Of a stretch of 64,000 bases of DNA, positions 40,502-50,104 are shown piece after piece (the stretch's first letter is position 1; every line of letters begins with the position of its first letter). The DNA lies in NCBI RefSeq assembly GCF_011045115.1, contig NZ_JAAKZG010000002.1:434001-498000 (forward strand), read 5' to 3'. The translations under genes were made by a program, and so were the position numbers. Below the pieces are notes generated by a model. It was not told the origin of the DNA and did no database searches. It saw only the letters and a list, made by a program, of their open reading frames with translations. This stretch comes from Mesorhizobium zhangyense (GTDB lineage: Bacteria; Pseudomonadota; Alphaproteobacteria; Rhizobiales; Rhizobiaceae).

Positions 40502-41164
40502 TCAGTCTCCGGTCAGCAGCCCTTTGAGCGAGGGCAGGATAAGGCCTGGGGCAAGATCGCGATATTCGTCGGGCTGGTTGGTTCGGTTGATCCATACGGT
40601 GCGAAAACCGAATTTGGCTGCACCTGCGATATCCCAGCGGTTTGATGACTGGAAGGAAACGGCATCCGGATAAAGACGCCAGCCTGTGGTGACGAGATCG
40701 TAGACCGAAGGGTCGGTCTTGAAGCGGCGAACGATGTCGACGGAGAAGATGTCGTCCAGCACCTGATCGAGCGCTGCCGATTTCACCGCCGCTTCCAGCA
40801 TGGCGGGAGAGCCGTTAGACAGGATGGCAAGCCGCGCACCGTCGGCTTTCAAAGCCTTCAGGACGACTGGAACCTCCGGATAGCAATCGAGCCGCCAATA
40901 GGCGTCGAGAAGATCCTGCCTGAGTTTCTTGTCAGCAGAGGGCACCTTGAGAAAGGCAAAATCGAGTGACTGTTCGGTCAGCTGCCAGAAATCGGCATAG
41001 GATCCCATGAGCGTGCGGGTCCACGAATATTCGAGCTGCTTGGCGCGCCATATCTCCGACAGTTGCTGTCCATCAGGGCCGATCTTGTCGGCATGACGGC
41101 GTACCGCGGCGTGCACGTCGAACAGAGTGCCGTAGGCGTCGAAGACGTAGGCGTGGTGGCGCAT
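40502..41164 (-). CDS. Haloacid dehalogenase, type II
   Basis: 220 residues of the HAD superfamily. Nucleophile Asp9 in VFDAYGTLFD, motif II LAILSNGSP, a conserved Lys in RRFKTDPSVYDL, and SSNRWDIAGAAKFG match L-2-haloacid dehalogenases, where this stretch is usually SSNAWDxxGA. Real substrate may be a metabolite rather than a halogenated acid. Start ATG 41164 has GAGAG upstream; ATG 41176 with GGAG is an alternative adding four residues. Confidence 0.85.
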   Translation of the reverse strand: MRHHAYVFDAYGTLFDVHAAVRRHADKIGPDGQQLSEIWRAKQLEYSWTRTLMGSYADFWQLTEQSLDFAFLKVPSADKKLRQDLLDAYWRLDCYPEVPVVLKALKADGARLAILSNGSPAMLEAAVKSAALDQVLDDIFSVDIVRRFKTDPSVYDLVTTGWRLYPDAVSFQSSNRWDIAGAAKFGFRTVWINRTNQPDEYRDLAPGLILPSLKGLLTGD

Positions 41165-41314
41165 CGATACTCTCATTCTCCAATGCCGCGACAACGCAGC
41201 GAGTCACCTTACGGTGCGGGTCGGCTGGCATCAACATTTCCCCCAGTGCGGCGGTTGACGGAGACGAGCAAAGCGTCTTCCATGCCGCACACTTTTCAAG
41301 AAGGCGGATAATTC

Positions 41315-42193
41315 ATGTCACTTTCAGCTGCCGCGCAGAGCAAGACCTGGACCTATGTCGATGGCGACTGGCATGAGGGCAACGTTGCGATTCTCGGGCC
41401 CCGCAGCCATGCGATGTGGCTTGGAAGCAGTGTTTTCGACGGCGGGCGCTGGTTTGAAGGCGTTTCGCCCGATCTCGACCTGCATTCGCAACGGGTCAAT
41501 TCTTCCGCGATCTCGCTGGGGCTGAAGCCGTCGAAAAGCCAGGACGAGATCGTCGGCCTGACGCTGGACGGCCTGAAGAAATTCGACGGCAAGACCGCCG
41601 TTTATATCCGTCCGATGTATTGGGCCGAGCATGGCGGCTATATGGGGGTGCCGGCCGATCCCGCTTCGACCCGCTTCTGCCTCTGCCTCTACGAATCGCC
41701 GATGATCCCCCCGGAAGGATTTTCGCTCACCGTATCGCCCTTCCGCCGGCCGACGATCGAGACGATGCCGACCAACGCAAAGGCGGGCTGCCTCTACCCC
41801 AACAACGGCCGCGCGATCCTCGAGGCCAAGATGCGCGGTTTCGACAATACGCTCGTGCTCGACATGCTCGGCAATGTCGCCGAGACCGGTTCGTCGAACA
41901 TCTTCATGGTCAAGGACGGGCACGTCTTCACGCCGGCGGCCAACGGAACATTCCTGTCCGGCATCACGCGCGCCCGCACGATTTCGCTGCTGGCCGAATA
42001 TGGCTTCCGCACCACCGAAAAGGCTTTGTCGGTGCGCGATTTCCTCCAGGCCGACGAGATATTTTCAACCGGAAACCACTCCAAGGTCGTGCCCGTCACC
42101 CGGATCGAGGATCGTAATCTTCAGCCGGGACCGGTGGCGAAGAAGGCGCGCGAGCTTTACTGGGAGTGGGCGCATTCGACGCCCGCCAAGTGA
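41315..42193 (+). CDS. Branched-chain amino acid aminotransferase-like (class IV PLP)
   Basis: 292 residues. Fold-type IV aminotransferase: MWLGSSVFDGGRWFEG, the PLP-lysine region TNAKAGCLYPNNGRAILEA and NVAETGSSNIFMVKDG. Transfers amino groups between branched-chain amino acids and 2-ketoglutarate, though class IV members also include D-amino-acid transaminases and aminodeoxychorismate lyases. AAGAAGGCGG precedes the ATG. Monocistronic position, divergent from the dehalogenase gene. Confidence 0.85.
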   Translation: MSLSAAAQSKTWTYVDGDWHEGNVAILGPRSHAMWLGSSVFDGGRWFEGVSPDLDLHSQRVNSSAISLGLKPSKSQDEIVGLTLDGLKKFDGKTAVYIRPMYWAEHGGYMGVPADPASTRFCLCLYESPMIPPEGFSLTVSPFRRPTIETMPTNAKAGCLYPNNGRAILEAKMRGFDNTLVLDMLGNVAETGSSNIFMVKDGHVFTPAANGTFLSGITRARTISLLAEYGFRTTEKALSVRDFLQADEIFSTGNHSKVVPVTRIEDRNLQPGPVAKKARELYWEWAHSTPAK

Positions 42194-42361
42194 GCATATT
42201 TTTCCGGCTGAAACGGGTTTCATGAAGAAAACAGGCTGCCACTTTCGAACGCGATGATCTAGAAGGAACCGCACACCAGTTCAGGGGTTGTTCGAAAACA
42301 ATTCCACCATATGTCTGTCCGGTAAGAGATCGCCGGAAATTGCCAACGAAGGAGTACGACC

Positions 42362-42958
42362 ATGGCTTTTGAATTGCCCGCATTGCCCTACGACTACGAG
42401 GCTCTCCAGCCCTTCATGTCCAAGGAGACGTTGGAATATCATCACGACAAACATCACAAGGCCTATGTCGACAACGGCAACAAGCTTGCCGCCGAAGCCG
42501 GCATGGAAAACCTGTCGGTGGAGGAAGTCGTCAAGCAGTCGTTCGGCAAGAATGCCGGCCTCTTCAACAACGCAGCCCAGCACTACAATCACGTCCATTT
42601 CTGGAAGTGGATGAAGAAGGGCGGCGGCGGCAACAAGCTGCCCGGCGCGCTGCAGAAGGCAGTCGACAGCGACCTCGGCGGCTACGACAAGTTCAAGGCT
42701 GATTTCATCGCTGCCGGCACGACGCAGTTCGGCTCCGGCTGGGCCTGGCTCTCCGTCAAGGACGGCAAGCTCGCCATCTCGAAGACACCGAACGGCGAAA
42801 ACCCGTTGGTGCACGGCGCATCGCCGATCCTCGGCGTCGACGTATGGGAGCATTCCTATTACATCGACTATCGCAACGCTCGGCCGAAGTATCTCGAAGC
42901 GTTCGTCGATAGCCTCATCAACTGGGACTACGTCCTCGAACTGTACGAAAAGGCATAA
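42362..42958 (+). CDS. sodB: Superoxide dismutase (Fe/Mn type)
   Basis: 198 residues. Metal ligands His27, His77, Asp160 and His164 are present (EYHHDKHH, HYNHVHFW, DVWEHSYY). The FNNAAQHYNH stretch with Gln73 resembles iron-type enzymes; rhizobial members can use either metal. Detoxifies superoxide in the cytoplasm. AACGAAGGAG precedes the start, and a strong terminator follows. Confidence 0.95.
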   Translation: MAFELPALPYDYEALQPFMSKETLEYHHDKHHKAYVDNGNKLAAEAGMENLSVEEVVKQSFGKNAGLFNNAAQHYNHVHFWKWMKKGGGGNKLPGALQKAVDSDLGGYDKFKADFIAAGTTQFGSGWAWLSVKDGKLAISKTPNGENPLVHGASPILGVDVWEHSYYIDYRNARPKYLEAFVDSLINWDYVLELYEKA

Positions 42959-42985
42959 GCCTTAGAGACCGCTCTTAGAGTTCCG

Positions 42986-43012
42986 AAAAACCCCGGCTTG
43001 TCCGGGGTTTTT
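42986..43012 (+). terminator. Rho-independent terminator after sodB
   Basis: AAAAACCCCGG-CTTGT-CCGGGGTTTTT: 11-bp stem including the A/T tract, followed by CTTT. 27 bases after the sodB stop. Confidence 0.88.
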
Positions 43013-43149
43013 CTTTATGTTTGCCGGCTTCATCGCAATCATGCGGTCACGGCAATATCACGCAAGCGTGAAGAGCATGGCGGGATGTTTTCGTCCACCT
43101 TGCGCGTTGAAAAACCCAGGCAGCCAGTTTGCAACCCGGAGGACTATTG

Positions 43150-43590
43150 ATGAAGAAGCTTATCCTCGCCGTATCGGCGCTCGCGCTCGCAGCTACGGCA
43201 GCCTTTGCCGATCCGATCGCCGACCGCCAGGCCCTCATGAAGGCAAACGGCAAGGCTGTCGGAAGCATCGCGCCGATCATGAAGGGCGAAAAGCCGTTCG
43301 ATGCAGCACTTGTGCTGGAAGCCCTGAAGACGCTGAGCGACGATGCCCAGAAGATCGACGTCGCCGCCATGTTCCCGAAAGGAAGCGAAACGGGCGAGAA
43401 GACGACGGTTTCTCCGAAAATCTGGGAAGACACTGCAGGTTTTCAGGCTGCGGTCGACAAGTTCAAGGCCGACACGGCGGCAGCCGTCGCTGCGCCACCG
43501 ACCGATATGGATTCCTTCAAGACCACATTCGGCAAGGTGACCTCCAATTGCGGCACCTGCCACGAAACCTTCCGTATAAAGAAGAGCTAA
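43150..43590 (+). CDS. Cytochrome c' (class II c-type cytochrome)
   Basis: 146 residues with a signal peptide (MKKLILAVSALALAATAAFA) and a heme-attachment motif CGTCHETFR near the C-terminus, the class II layout; the four-helix-bundle body is DRQALMKANGKAVGSIAPIMKG and so on. Periplasmic. Start ATG 43150 follows CGGAGGACT; the frame open from 43129 would spoil the signal peptide. It lies 10 bases before a diheme cytochrome gene, so the two likely form an electron-transfer operon. Confidence 0.9.
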   Translation: MKKLILAVSALALAATAAFADPIADRQALMKANGKAVGSIAPIMKGEKPFDAALVLEALKTLSDDAQKIDVAAMFPKGSETGEKTTVSPKIWEDTAGFQAAVDKFKADTAAAVAAPPTDMDSFKTTFGKVTSNCGTCHETFRIKKS

Positions 43591-43600
43591 TCGCCTTCGG

Positions 43601-44548
43601 ATGGGTATCGCTGGAAAGCTGGCCGTCGGAGCCGTTCTGCTTTGCGGTGTCGGGGCGGCTGCTTTCTGGATATTGACCGAACCGGTGCGGCTCGACGCGG
43701 CAGAAATCGCTGCCGTCGAATCGGGCAACCCGGTCAAGGGCGAACGGATTTTCTGGGCAGGGGGCTGCACCTCCTGCCACGCCCGCCCCAAGGCCGAAGG
43801 GGACGCCAAGCTTGAACTCGTCGGCGGCGTCGAACTGAAGACGCAGTTCGGCACCTTCGTCGCCCCCAACATTTCGCAGGACCCGACGGACGGCATCGGC
43901 GCGTGGTCGGCCGAGGATTTCGCTAATGCCGTCCTGAAAGGCGTTTCCCCCTCAGGCGAGCATTTCTATCCGGCGTTTCCCTATGCTTCCTATGCGCGGA
44001 TGAAGAGTTCGGATGTCGCCGACCTCTACGCTTTCATGAAGACGCTGCCGGCGGTCGCTGGCAAGGCGGCGGACCACTCACTGAGCTTTCCCTTCAACAT
44101 CCGTCGCGGGCTGGGCCTTTGGAAGCTGCTCTATGTCAGCCCTGAGCCTGTGGTTGCGCTCAATGATAGCGCGACGGAGGCGCAGATTGCCGGGCGCTAT
44201 CTCGTCGAGGGGCCGGGACACTGCGGCGAGTGCCATACACCGCGCGACCTCATCGGCGGGACGAGGAAGAGCCGATGGCTGGCGGGCGCGACCGCTGCGG
44301 AGGGGAATGGCATCGTTCCGAATCTCACATCGGGCGAGGGCGGCATCACCTGGTCAGAGAGCGAAATCGCCGACTATCTCGAAACCGGCTTCACGCCCGA
44401 TTTCGATTCTGCCGGCGGCACTATGGCAGAGGTCCAGCGCAACATGGCGAAGCTGACGAAGGAAGATCGCGCCGCGATCGCCGCCTATCTGAAAGCCATC
44501 CCGCCGCATCCGAACGGCTATCCGCCGCGCCAGCAACCGGCGAACTGA
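43601..44548 (+). CDS. Diheme c-type cytochrome, membrane anchored
   Basis: 315 residues. N-terminal helix GKLAVGAVLLCGVGAAAFWIL anchors it in the inner membrane; two heme motifs, CTSCH (about residue 56-60) and CGECH (about 208-212), each with downstream Met candidates. It resembles the cytochrome subunit of alcohol/aldehyde dehydrogenases or cytochrome c4-like proteins. No dehydrogenase gene is next to it. Co-transcribed with the class II cytochrome. Confidence 0.88.
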   Translation: MGIAGKLAVGAVLLCGVGAAAFWILTEPVRLDAAEIAAVESGNPVKGERIFWAGGCTSCHARPKAEGDAKLELVGGVELKTQFGTFVAPNISQDPTDGIGAWSAEDFANAVLKGVSPSGEHFYPAFPYASYARMKSSDVADLYAFMKTLPAVAGKAADHSLSFPFNIRRGLGLWKLLYVSPEPVVALNDSATEAQIAGRYLVEGPGHCGECHTPRDLIGGTRKSRWLAGATAAEGNGIVPNLTSGEGGITWSESEIADYLETGFTPDFDSAGGTMAEVQRNMAKLTKEDRAAIAAYLKAIPPHPNGYPPRQQPAN

Positions 44549-44574
44549 TAAGCCCGCCGGCTGGATTTTGAAGC

Positions 44575-46689
44575 CTACGCCGGTTCGGCTTTTGCCTTGC
44601 CGGTTACCTTGAGCGCGAAGGCATAGTTGTAGGCGATCTCCTCCAGTCGAGAGAATCGGCCCGACGCACCGGCGTGGCCGGCATCCATGTTGATCTTGAA
44701 CAGGACCGGATTCGCATCCTTCTTGAGCTTGCGCAGGCGCGCCGCCCATTTCGCCGGCTCCCAATAGGTGACGCGCGGATCGGTGAGACCGGCCACCGCC
44801 AGGATCGGCGGATAGGCGAGCGCGCCGACATTGTCATAGGGCGAATAGGCGGCGATCGTCTTGTAGTCGGCCTCCGAAGTGATCGGATTGCCCCACTCCG
44901 GCCATTCAGGCGGGGTCAGCGGCAGAGTATCGTCAAGCATCGTGGTGAGAACGTCGACGAAAGGCACTTCCGCAATGATGCCGCCGAAGGCTTCCGGCGC
45001 CATGTTGGCGATCGCGCCCATCAGCATGCCGCCAGCGGAACCACCCTGCGCGACGATGCGGTCATGGCTGGTGTAACGCTCCGACACGAGATGGCGCGCG
45101 GCGGCGATGAAATCGAGGAAAGTGTTGGTCTTCTTCTCGCGCTTGCCGTCGTCATACCAGGCATAGCCCTTGTCCTTGCCGCCACGAATATGGGCGAGAG
45201 CATAGACGAAGCCGCGATCGGCCAGCGACAGGCAGTTGGTGTTGAAGGACGCCGGAATGGCGATGCCGTAGGAGCCATAGCCGTAGAGCAGACACGGCGC
45301 CGAACCATCGAGCGGTGTGTCGCGATGATAGATAAGCGAGATCGGCACCAGCTCGCCGTCATGCGCAGGTGCCATCAGCCTCCGGGTCACATAGTCTTCG
45401 GGATTATGGCCGGAGGGAACTTCCTGCGTCTTCAACAGAACCCGGTCGCGTGTGCGCAAATTGTAGTCGAAGAGCTGGGTCGGTGTGGTCATCGACGAAT
45501 AGGAGAAGCGGATGACATCGGTGTCGTATTCATAGGAGCCGCCGAGGCCGAGCGAAAACGCTTCCTCCTCGAAGGAGATCATGTGTTCCTCGCCGGTCTT
45601 GCGGTCATGCACGACGATGCGCGGCAGGCCTTCCTTGCGTTCCAGGCGAACCATGAAATCCTGGTAGCCGAGGACGGACAGGATCAGCCGGCCGGGCTCG
45701 TGCGGCACCAGTTCCTTCCAGTTTTCGCGGCCGGGGGCGGTTACCGGCGCGGTCATGATCTTGAAATCCTTGGCGCCGTCGGCATTGGTCAGGATGAAGA
45801 AGATATCGCCGCCTTCCTCGAGATCATATTGCAGGCCGGTTTCGCGCGCCGCCACCAGTTGCGGCTCGGCATGCGGGTCGGCCATGCTGAGAAGCCGGTA
45901 TTCCGATGTCTCGTGGTCGTTGATGCCGATGAAAATCCAGTCGTTGCGGCGCGAACCACCGACATTCATGAAGAAGCCGGGATCGGTCTCTTCAAAGACG
46001 AGGCGATCATTGGCCGGATCGTCGCCCAGCGCGTGGAAGAATATCTTTGACGGCCGGTGGTTCGGGTCAAGGCGCGTATAGAAGAAGCCATCGTCCGATG
46101 CATTCCACACACCTGAGCCGCCGGTATCGGTGATCTGGTCGGAAATGTCCTTGCCGTCCGACAATTCACGGACGTGGAGCGTGAAGAACTCCGAGCCCTT
46201 GTCGTCATAAGCCCAGAGCAGGCGCTTGTGATCGGAGGAATGGTCGACGCCGCCGATGCGGAAATAGGGCTTGCCCTCGGCCTCGGCGTCACCGTCGAGG
46301 ATGATCTCCTCGGCGCCGCCGTCACGCGGCGTGCGGAAGTAGCGCGGCTGCTCGCCGCCGATCTTGAAGGATGAGCCGTAGGCGAACGGCCCGTCCTTCA
46401 TCGGCACGGAGGAATCGTCCTCCTTGATGCGGCCCTTCATCTCCTGGAACAGTCGCTTCTGCAGTTCGACCGTGTCTTCCATCAAGGCCGACTGATAGGC
46501 GTTCTCGGCGTTGAGGTGATCGCGGATGGCCGGGTCGAGGGTGGACGGATCGCGAAACACCTCCTGCCAGTTGTCGGCGCGCAGCCAGGCGAATTCGTCG
46601 GTTCGGGTCACGCCATGGCGCGTGTCCGTCACCGGTCGCTCGTCGGTCTGCGGTGCCTCGATTTTCGGAAAGATGCTGGCGTTGGTCAT
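44575..46689 (-). CDS. ptrB: Oligopeptidase B (S9A prolyl oligopeptidase family)
   Basis: 704 residues. N-terminal beta-propeller (about 75-400) and C-terminal hydrolase with the nucleophile motif GGSAGGMLMGA, the Asp in TDPRVTYWEPAKW and the catalytic His in DAGHAGASGRFSRLEE. Cuts short peptides after Arg/Lys; no signal peptide, so cytoplasmic. Length and motifs fit PtrB closely. Converges on the cytochrome genes. Confidence 0.93.
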   Translation of the reverse strand: MTNASIFPKIEAPQTDERPVTDTRHGVTRTDEFAWLRADNWQEVFRDPSTLDPAIRDHLNAENAYQSALMEDTVELQKRLFQEMKGRIKEDDSSVPMKDGPFAYGSSFKIGGEQPRYFRTPRDGGAEEIILDGDAEAEGKPYFRIGGVDHSSDHKRLLWAYDDKGSEFFTLHVRELSDGKDISDQITDTGGSGVWNASDDGFFYTRLDPNHRPSKIFFHALGDDPANDRLVFEETDPGFFMNVGGSRRNDWIFIGINDHETSEYRLLSMADPHAEPQLVAARETGLQYDLEEGGDIFFILTNADGAKDFKIMTAPVTAPGRENWKELVPHEPGRLILSVLGYQDFMVRLERKEGLPRIVVHDRKTGEEHMISFEEEAFSLGLGGSYEYDTDVIRFSYSSMTTPTQLFDYNLRTRDRVLLKTQEVPSGHNPEDYVTRRLMAPAHDGELVPISLIYHRDTPLDGSAPCLLYGYGSYGIAIPASFNTNCLSLADRGFVYALAHIRGGKDKGYAWYDDGKREKKTNTFLDFIAAARHLVSERYTSHDRIVAQGGSAGGMLMGAIANMAPEAFGGIIAEVPFVDVLTTMLDDTLPLTPPEWPEWGNPITSEADYKTIAAYSPYDNVGALAYPPILAVAGLTDPRVTYWEPAKWAARLRKLKKDANPVLFKINMDAGHAGASGRFSRLEEIAYNYAFALKVTGKAKAEPA

Positions 46690-46951
46690 TGCGTCTCGCT
46701 TTGATGGGATTCTCAGGTAGGACTGAACACGGCTGACAGGCTGCGTTCAAGAGCCAGAAGAAAGGCCTTTTTTAGATTTACGTGCGTCCTGCGATAGGTA
46801 GACATGAAGAAGCCTACCTTCAAACAATGATCGCGGGGATGACGGCGGAGTTTTGCCGGGAAAGACTTGCCCGGACGCTGCCCCCCGTTTATTCCACTGT
46901 CACTCACAAATCTGCACTGGCATATCGAGGTCGCCCGCGCCGGGCAACGGG
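46690..46951. other. Divergent intergenic region, ptrB / mrp operon
   Basis: 262 bases. An imperfect inverted repeat AGGTAG-N12-CTACCT lies at about 46794-46817. No clear -10/-35 pair was identified. The short open frame inside (from 46782) does not look coding. Confidence 0.4.
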
Positions 46952-49303
46952 ATGGGAACGGGGGAACGGCCGCTGACATTTTTTGCCCTGATATTGCCGT
47001 TTCTGGCCGCTGCGGCTGCACCCTTGCTGACCCGCCTGCTGAAGCACAACGCGGCCTGGGTGCTGGCGCTCGCACCCCTTTGGATGTTCTCGCATTTCGC
47101 TGGAATGTTGGGGCCGGTTTCTGAGGGGGCGGCGATTGCCGGCGGCTTTGACTGGATCCCCAGCCTGGGTGTCCGTTTCTCCTGGTATATCGACGGGTTG
47201 TCGCTGACCTTCGCCCTGCTGATCACGGGCATCGGCACGCTGATCGTTCTCTATTCCGGCGGCTACCTCAAAGGCCATCCGCATCAGGGCCGGTTCTTCT
47301 CATTCATATTGATGTTCATGGGCGCGATGCAGGGATTGGTCGTTGCCGATTCCTTCCTGATGCTTTTCGTTTTCTGGGAACTGACCTCGATCACGTCATT
47401 CCTTCTAATCGGTTTCGACCACGCCCGCGAAGCCTCGCGCCGTGCCGCGCTGCAGGCGCTGGTGGTCACCGGACTCGGTGGCCTGTCGCTGCTGGCCGGC
47501 TTGCTGGTGATTGGAGCCGTGAGCGGCCAGGACGACCTTTCGGGTCTGCTGGCGTCGGGCGATCTCATGCGAAACAGCCCGCTATATCTGGCGGCACTTA
47601 TTCTGTTGCTGGGCGGCGCATTCACCAAATCCGCGCAGTTTCCTTTCCATTTCTGGCTGCCCAACGCCATGGAGGCGCCGACGCCGGTGTCGGCCTACCT
47701 GCATTCGGCGACGATGGTGAAGGCCGGCGTCTATCTCGTCATGCGCATGAACCCGGTGATGGGCGACACGGTGGCGTGGGAGACGATACTGCCGCTGTTC
47801 GGCGGCGTGACGCTGCTGGTTGGAACGCTGCTAGCGCTCAGGCAGACCGATCTCAAGTTGATGCTCGCTTATACGACGGTCGCTTCGCTCGGCCTGCTTG
47901 TGATGCTGACCGGCTTCGGTTCGGAAAAGGCCGTTGAGGCGGCCGTGCTCTATTTGATCGCGCATTCCATGTTCAAGGGCGCGTTGTTCATGGTCGCAGG
48001 CCTGATCGATCATGAGAGCGGAACCCGCGACATTCGCTCGCTGGGCGGTTTGCGCGGCGCAATGCCGGTTACCTTCGCGGCCGCCATCCTCGCAGCACTT
48101 TCGATGGGCGGCTTGCCATTGTTCTTCGGCTTTCTGGCCAAAGAAGAGATTTATGCCGCGATTGCGGTCGGAGGCGGCTGGGCCACTTTGGTTACCGTCG
48201 TGGCAATCGTCGGCAATGCGCTGATGTTTGCCATCGCCTTTGCGGTCGGCTTGCGGCCGTTTATCGGTGCAGCTGCCAAGACGCCGAAGCATGCGCATGA
48301 AGGCCCCGTCCTGCTGTGGCTCGGGCCGGTCGTTCTGGCGCTGTCGGGTCTAATTGCGGCGATGTTTTCGACCATCGCGCATCAATTGCTTTCCAGCCCT
48401 ATGGCTAGCGCAGTCGCTGGACAAGACCTGCAGATCGACATTTCGACCATACCGCACATAGGCATGCCACTGCTCCACTCCGCGCTGACCATCGCGCTTG
48501 GTATCGGCGCCTATCTGGCGTTGGACAGGCTTCGTGCAAGCATGGCTTCGGTTCTGGAGGCGATCGGCTGGGGGCCGGATCGCGGCTTCGACCAGGCGAT
48601 ACGTGGACTGCTGCGGCTGTCGTTCGGCGTGACGAAAATTGTCCAGAACGGTCGGCTCGACATCTACATGACCGTGACCTTTATCGCGGTGGCGCTGACG
48701 CTTCTAGTGCCGATGGTGCTGTTCGGCGAATTGCCTTCCGTGCCGGTGTTTCCGGATCTGTGGTTCTATGAATGGACCGTGGTTGCCATCGCCGTGATCG
48801 GCCTTGGTGCTGTCGTCTATGCGCAGGATCGGCTGACGGCGATCGTCTCGCTCGGCATTCAGGGATTTGCCGTCGCACTTCTGTTCATGCTGATGGGCGC
48901 ACCCGACCTGTCGTTCACCCAGTTCATGGTCGAAACGCTTTCAGTGGTCATCCTTGCGCTCGTCATGACGCGGCTTCGGCTGAGCGTTTCCGACCATCGG
49001 CCGACGGGCCAGAAGATACTGGACGTTTCCGTTGCCGGCGCCTGCGGCTTGGCATTCGGCATGCTGCTGCTCAAGGTCACGCAGCTTCCCTTCGATGAGA
49101 CGCTGAGCACGTTCTTCAAGAACTATTCGCTGGTCATCGCGCATGGCCGCAATGTCGTGAATGTCATCATCGTCGATTTCCGCGGACTGGATACGCTGGG
49201 CGAGATCGCCGTGGTCATGATCACCGGACTGGCGATCCTGGCTCTGATCCGTATCCGCACCAAGGACCAGACGGTCCCCGCCAAACGGAAAGGAAGGCGC
49301 TGA
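46952..49303 (+). CDS. mrpA: Na+(K+)/H+ antiporter subunit A (MrpA/PhaA), with MrpB-like C-terminus
   Basis: 783 residues, the large subunit of the Mrp complex in the inner membrane, related to complex I NuoL. It shows [63 protein letters not shown] and, after about residue 600, the MrpB-like/DUF4040 part ([34 protein letters not shown]). Length fits the long MrpA class. The true start is uncertain: ATG 46952 is used, but upstream frame reaches 46853. Heads mrpABCDEFG. Confidence 0.92.
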   Translation: MGTGERPLTFFALILPFLAAAAAPLLTRLLKHNAAWVLALAPLWMFSHFAGMLGPVSEGAAIAGGFDWIPSLGVRFSWYIDGLSLTFALLITGIGTLIVLYSGGYLKGHPHQGRFFSFILMFMGAMQGLVVADSFLMLFVFWELTSITSFLLIGFDHAREASRRAALQALVVTGLGGLSLLAGLLVIGAVSGQDDLSGLLASGDLMRNSPLYLAALILLLGGAFTKSAQFPFHFWLPNAMEAPTPVSAYLHSATMVKAGVYLVMRMNPVMGDTVAWETILPLFGGVTLLVGTLLALRQTDLKLMLAYTTVASLGLLVMLTGFGSEKAVEAAVLYLIAHSMFKGALFMVAGLIDHESGTRDIRSLGGLRGAMPVTFAAAILAALSMGGLPLFFGFLAKEEIYAAIAVGGGWATLVTVVAIVGNALMFAIAFAVGLRPFIGAAAKTPKHAHEGPVLLWLGPVVLALSGLIAAMFSTIAHQLLSSPMASAVAGQDLQIDISTIPHIGMPLLHSALTIALGIGAYLALDRLRASMASVLEAIGWGPDRGFDQAIRGLLRLSFGVTKIVQNGRLDIYMTVTFIAVALTLLVPMVLFGELPSVPVFPDLWFYEWTVVAIAVIGLGAVVYAQDRLTAIVSLGIQGFAVALLFMLMGAPDLSFTQFMVETLSVVILALVMTRLRLSVSDHRPTGQKILDVSVAGACGLAFGMLLLKVTQLPFDETLSTFFKNYSLVIAHGRNVVNVIIVDFRGLDTLGEIAVVMITGLAILALIRIRTKDQTVPAKRKGRR

Positions 49304-49304
49304 C

Positions 49305-49724
49305 ATGCGAACGCTGATCTTCCGCACCGCCGCGCCCTATCTGACCAGCCTGATGCTGTTGTTTTCGGTGTTCGTGCTGCTGCGCGGCCACAATGAGCCG
49401 GGTGGCGGCTTCATCGGCGGGTTGATCGCCGCTTCGGCCTTTGCAATCTACGGCATTGCCTTCGGCGTGCCGGAGGTCAGGCGGTCGATGTATTTCCACC
49501 CCATGGCAATTTCGGGCTTCGGCCTGTTTCTGGCGGCACTTTCCGGACTGCTGTCCTATGTGTTCCATGTACCGTTCCTAACCGGGATTTGGACGTCGCC
49601 AAGCCTCTTCGGCATCACCGTCGATCTTTCTACCGTGATGTTCTTCGACATCGGCGTTTATCTGGTGGTGGTCGGCTCGATCACATCCATCGCCCTTGCC
49701 CTTGAAGAAAGGGAGGACGGCTGA
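49305..49724 (+). CDS. mrpB: Antiporter subunit B (MrpB/PhaB)
   Basis: 139 residues with four membrane segments; [25 protein letters not shown] is the MnhB signature. It starts one base after mrpA's stop and shares its last base region with mrpC (TGATGG overlap). Part of the Mrp complex that exports Na+ in exchange for H+. Confidence 0.93.
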   Translation: MRTLIFRTAAPYLTSLMLLFSVFVLLRGHNEPGGGFIGGLIAASAFAIYGIAFGVPEVRRSMYFHPMAISGFGLFLAALSGLLSYVFHVPFLTGIWTSPSLFGITVDLSTVMFFDIGVYLVVVGSITSIALALEEREDG

Positions 49725-50101
49725 TGGAGACGGTTCTTTCCGTACTGGTCGGATTGTTCTTTGCCGTCGGCATCTATCTGATGCTGTCGAAACATGTCAT
49801 CCGCATCCTTCTCGGCATCGCTATCTTCGGCAACGCCGTCAATCTGCTGATCTTCACGGTCGGCCGCATCGTGCGCGAAGTGCCGCCGATCATCCCGCAT
49901 GGCTTCGACGTGCCGCCGGGACCGGTGGCCAATCCGCTGCCACAGGCATTGATCCTGACAGCAATCGTGATTTCCTTTTCCTTCTTCGCTTTCCTGCTGG
50001 TGTTGGCCTACCGCGCCTATCAGGAGATCGGCACGGACGACACGGACGGCATGCGCGTCGCCGAACCGGAAGGCGAGAGCCTTCCGCCGCTGGGGTATTG
50101 A
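49724..50101 (+). CDS. mrpC: Antiporter subunit C (MrpC/PhaC)
   Basis: 125 residues, NuoK-like with three membrane helices; LSKHVIRILLGIAIFGNAVNLLIFTVG and PLPQALILTAIVISFSFFAFLLVL are the family's conserved helices with the buried acidic/asparagine residues replaced as usual in MrpC. One-base overlap with mrpB. Confidence 0.93.
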   Translation: METVLSVLVGLFFAVGIYLMLSKHVIRILLGIAIFGNAVNLLIFTVGRIVREVPPIIPHGFDVPPGPVANPLPQALILTAIVISFSFFAFLLVLAYRAYQEIGTDDTDGMRVAEPEGESLPPLGY

Positions 50102-50104
50102 GCG

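Noticed and set aside
42194-42361. Iron-responsive (Irr/RirA-type) operator before sodB
   Set aside because: I looked for TTTAGAA-type repeats and saw only scattered partial matches.
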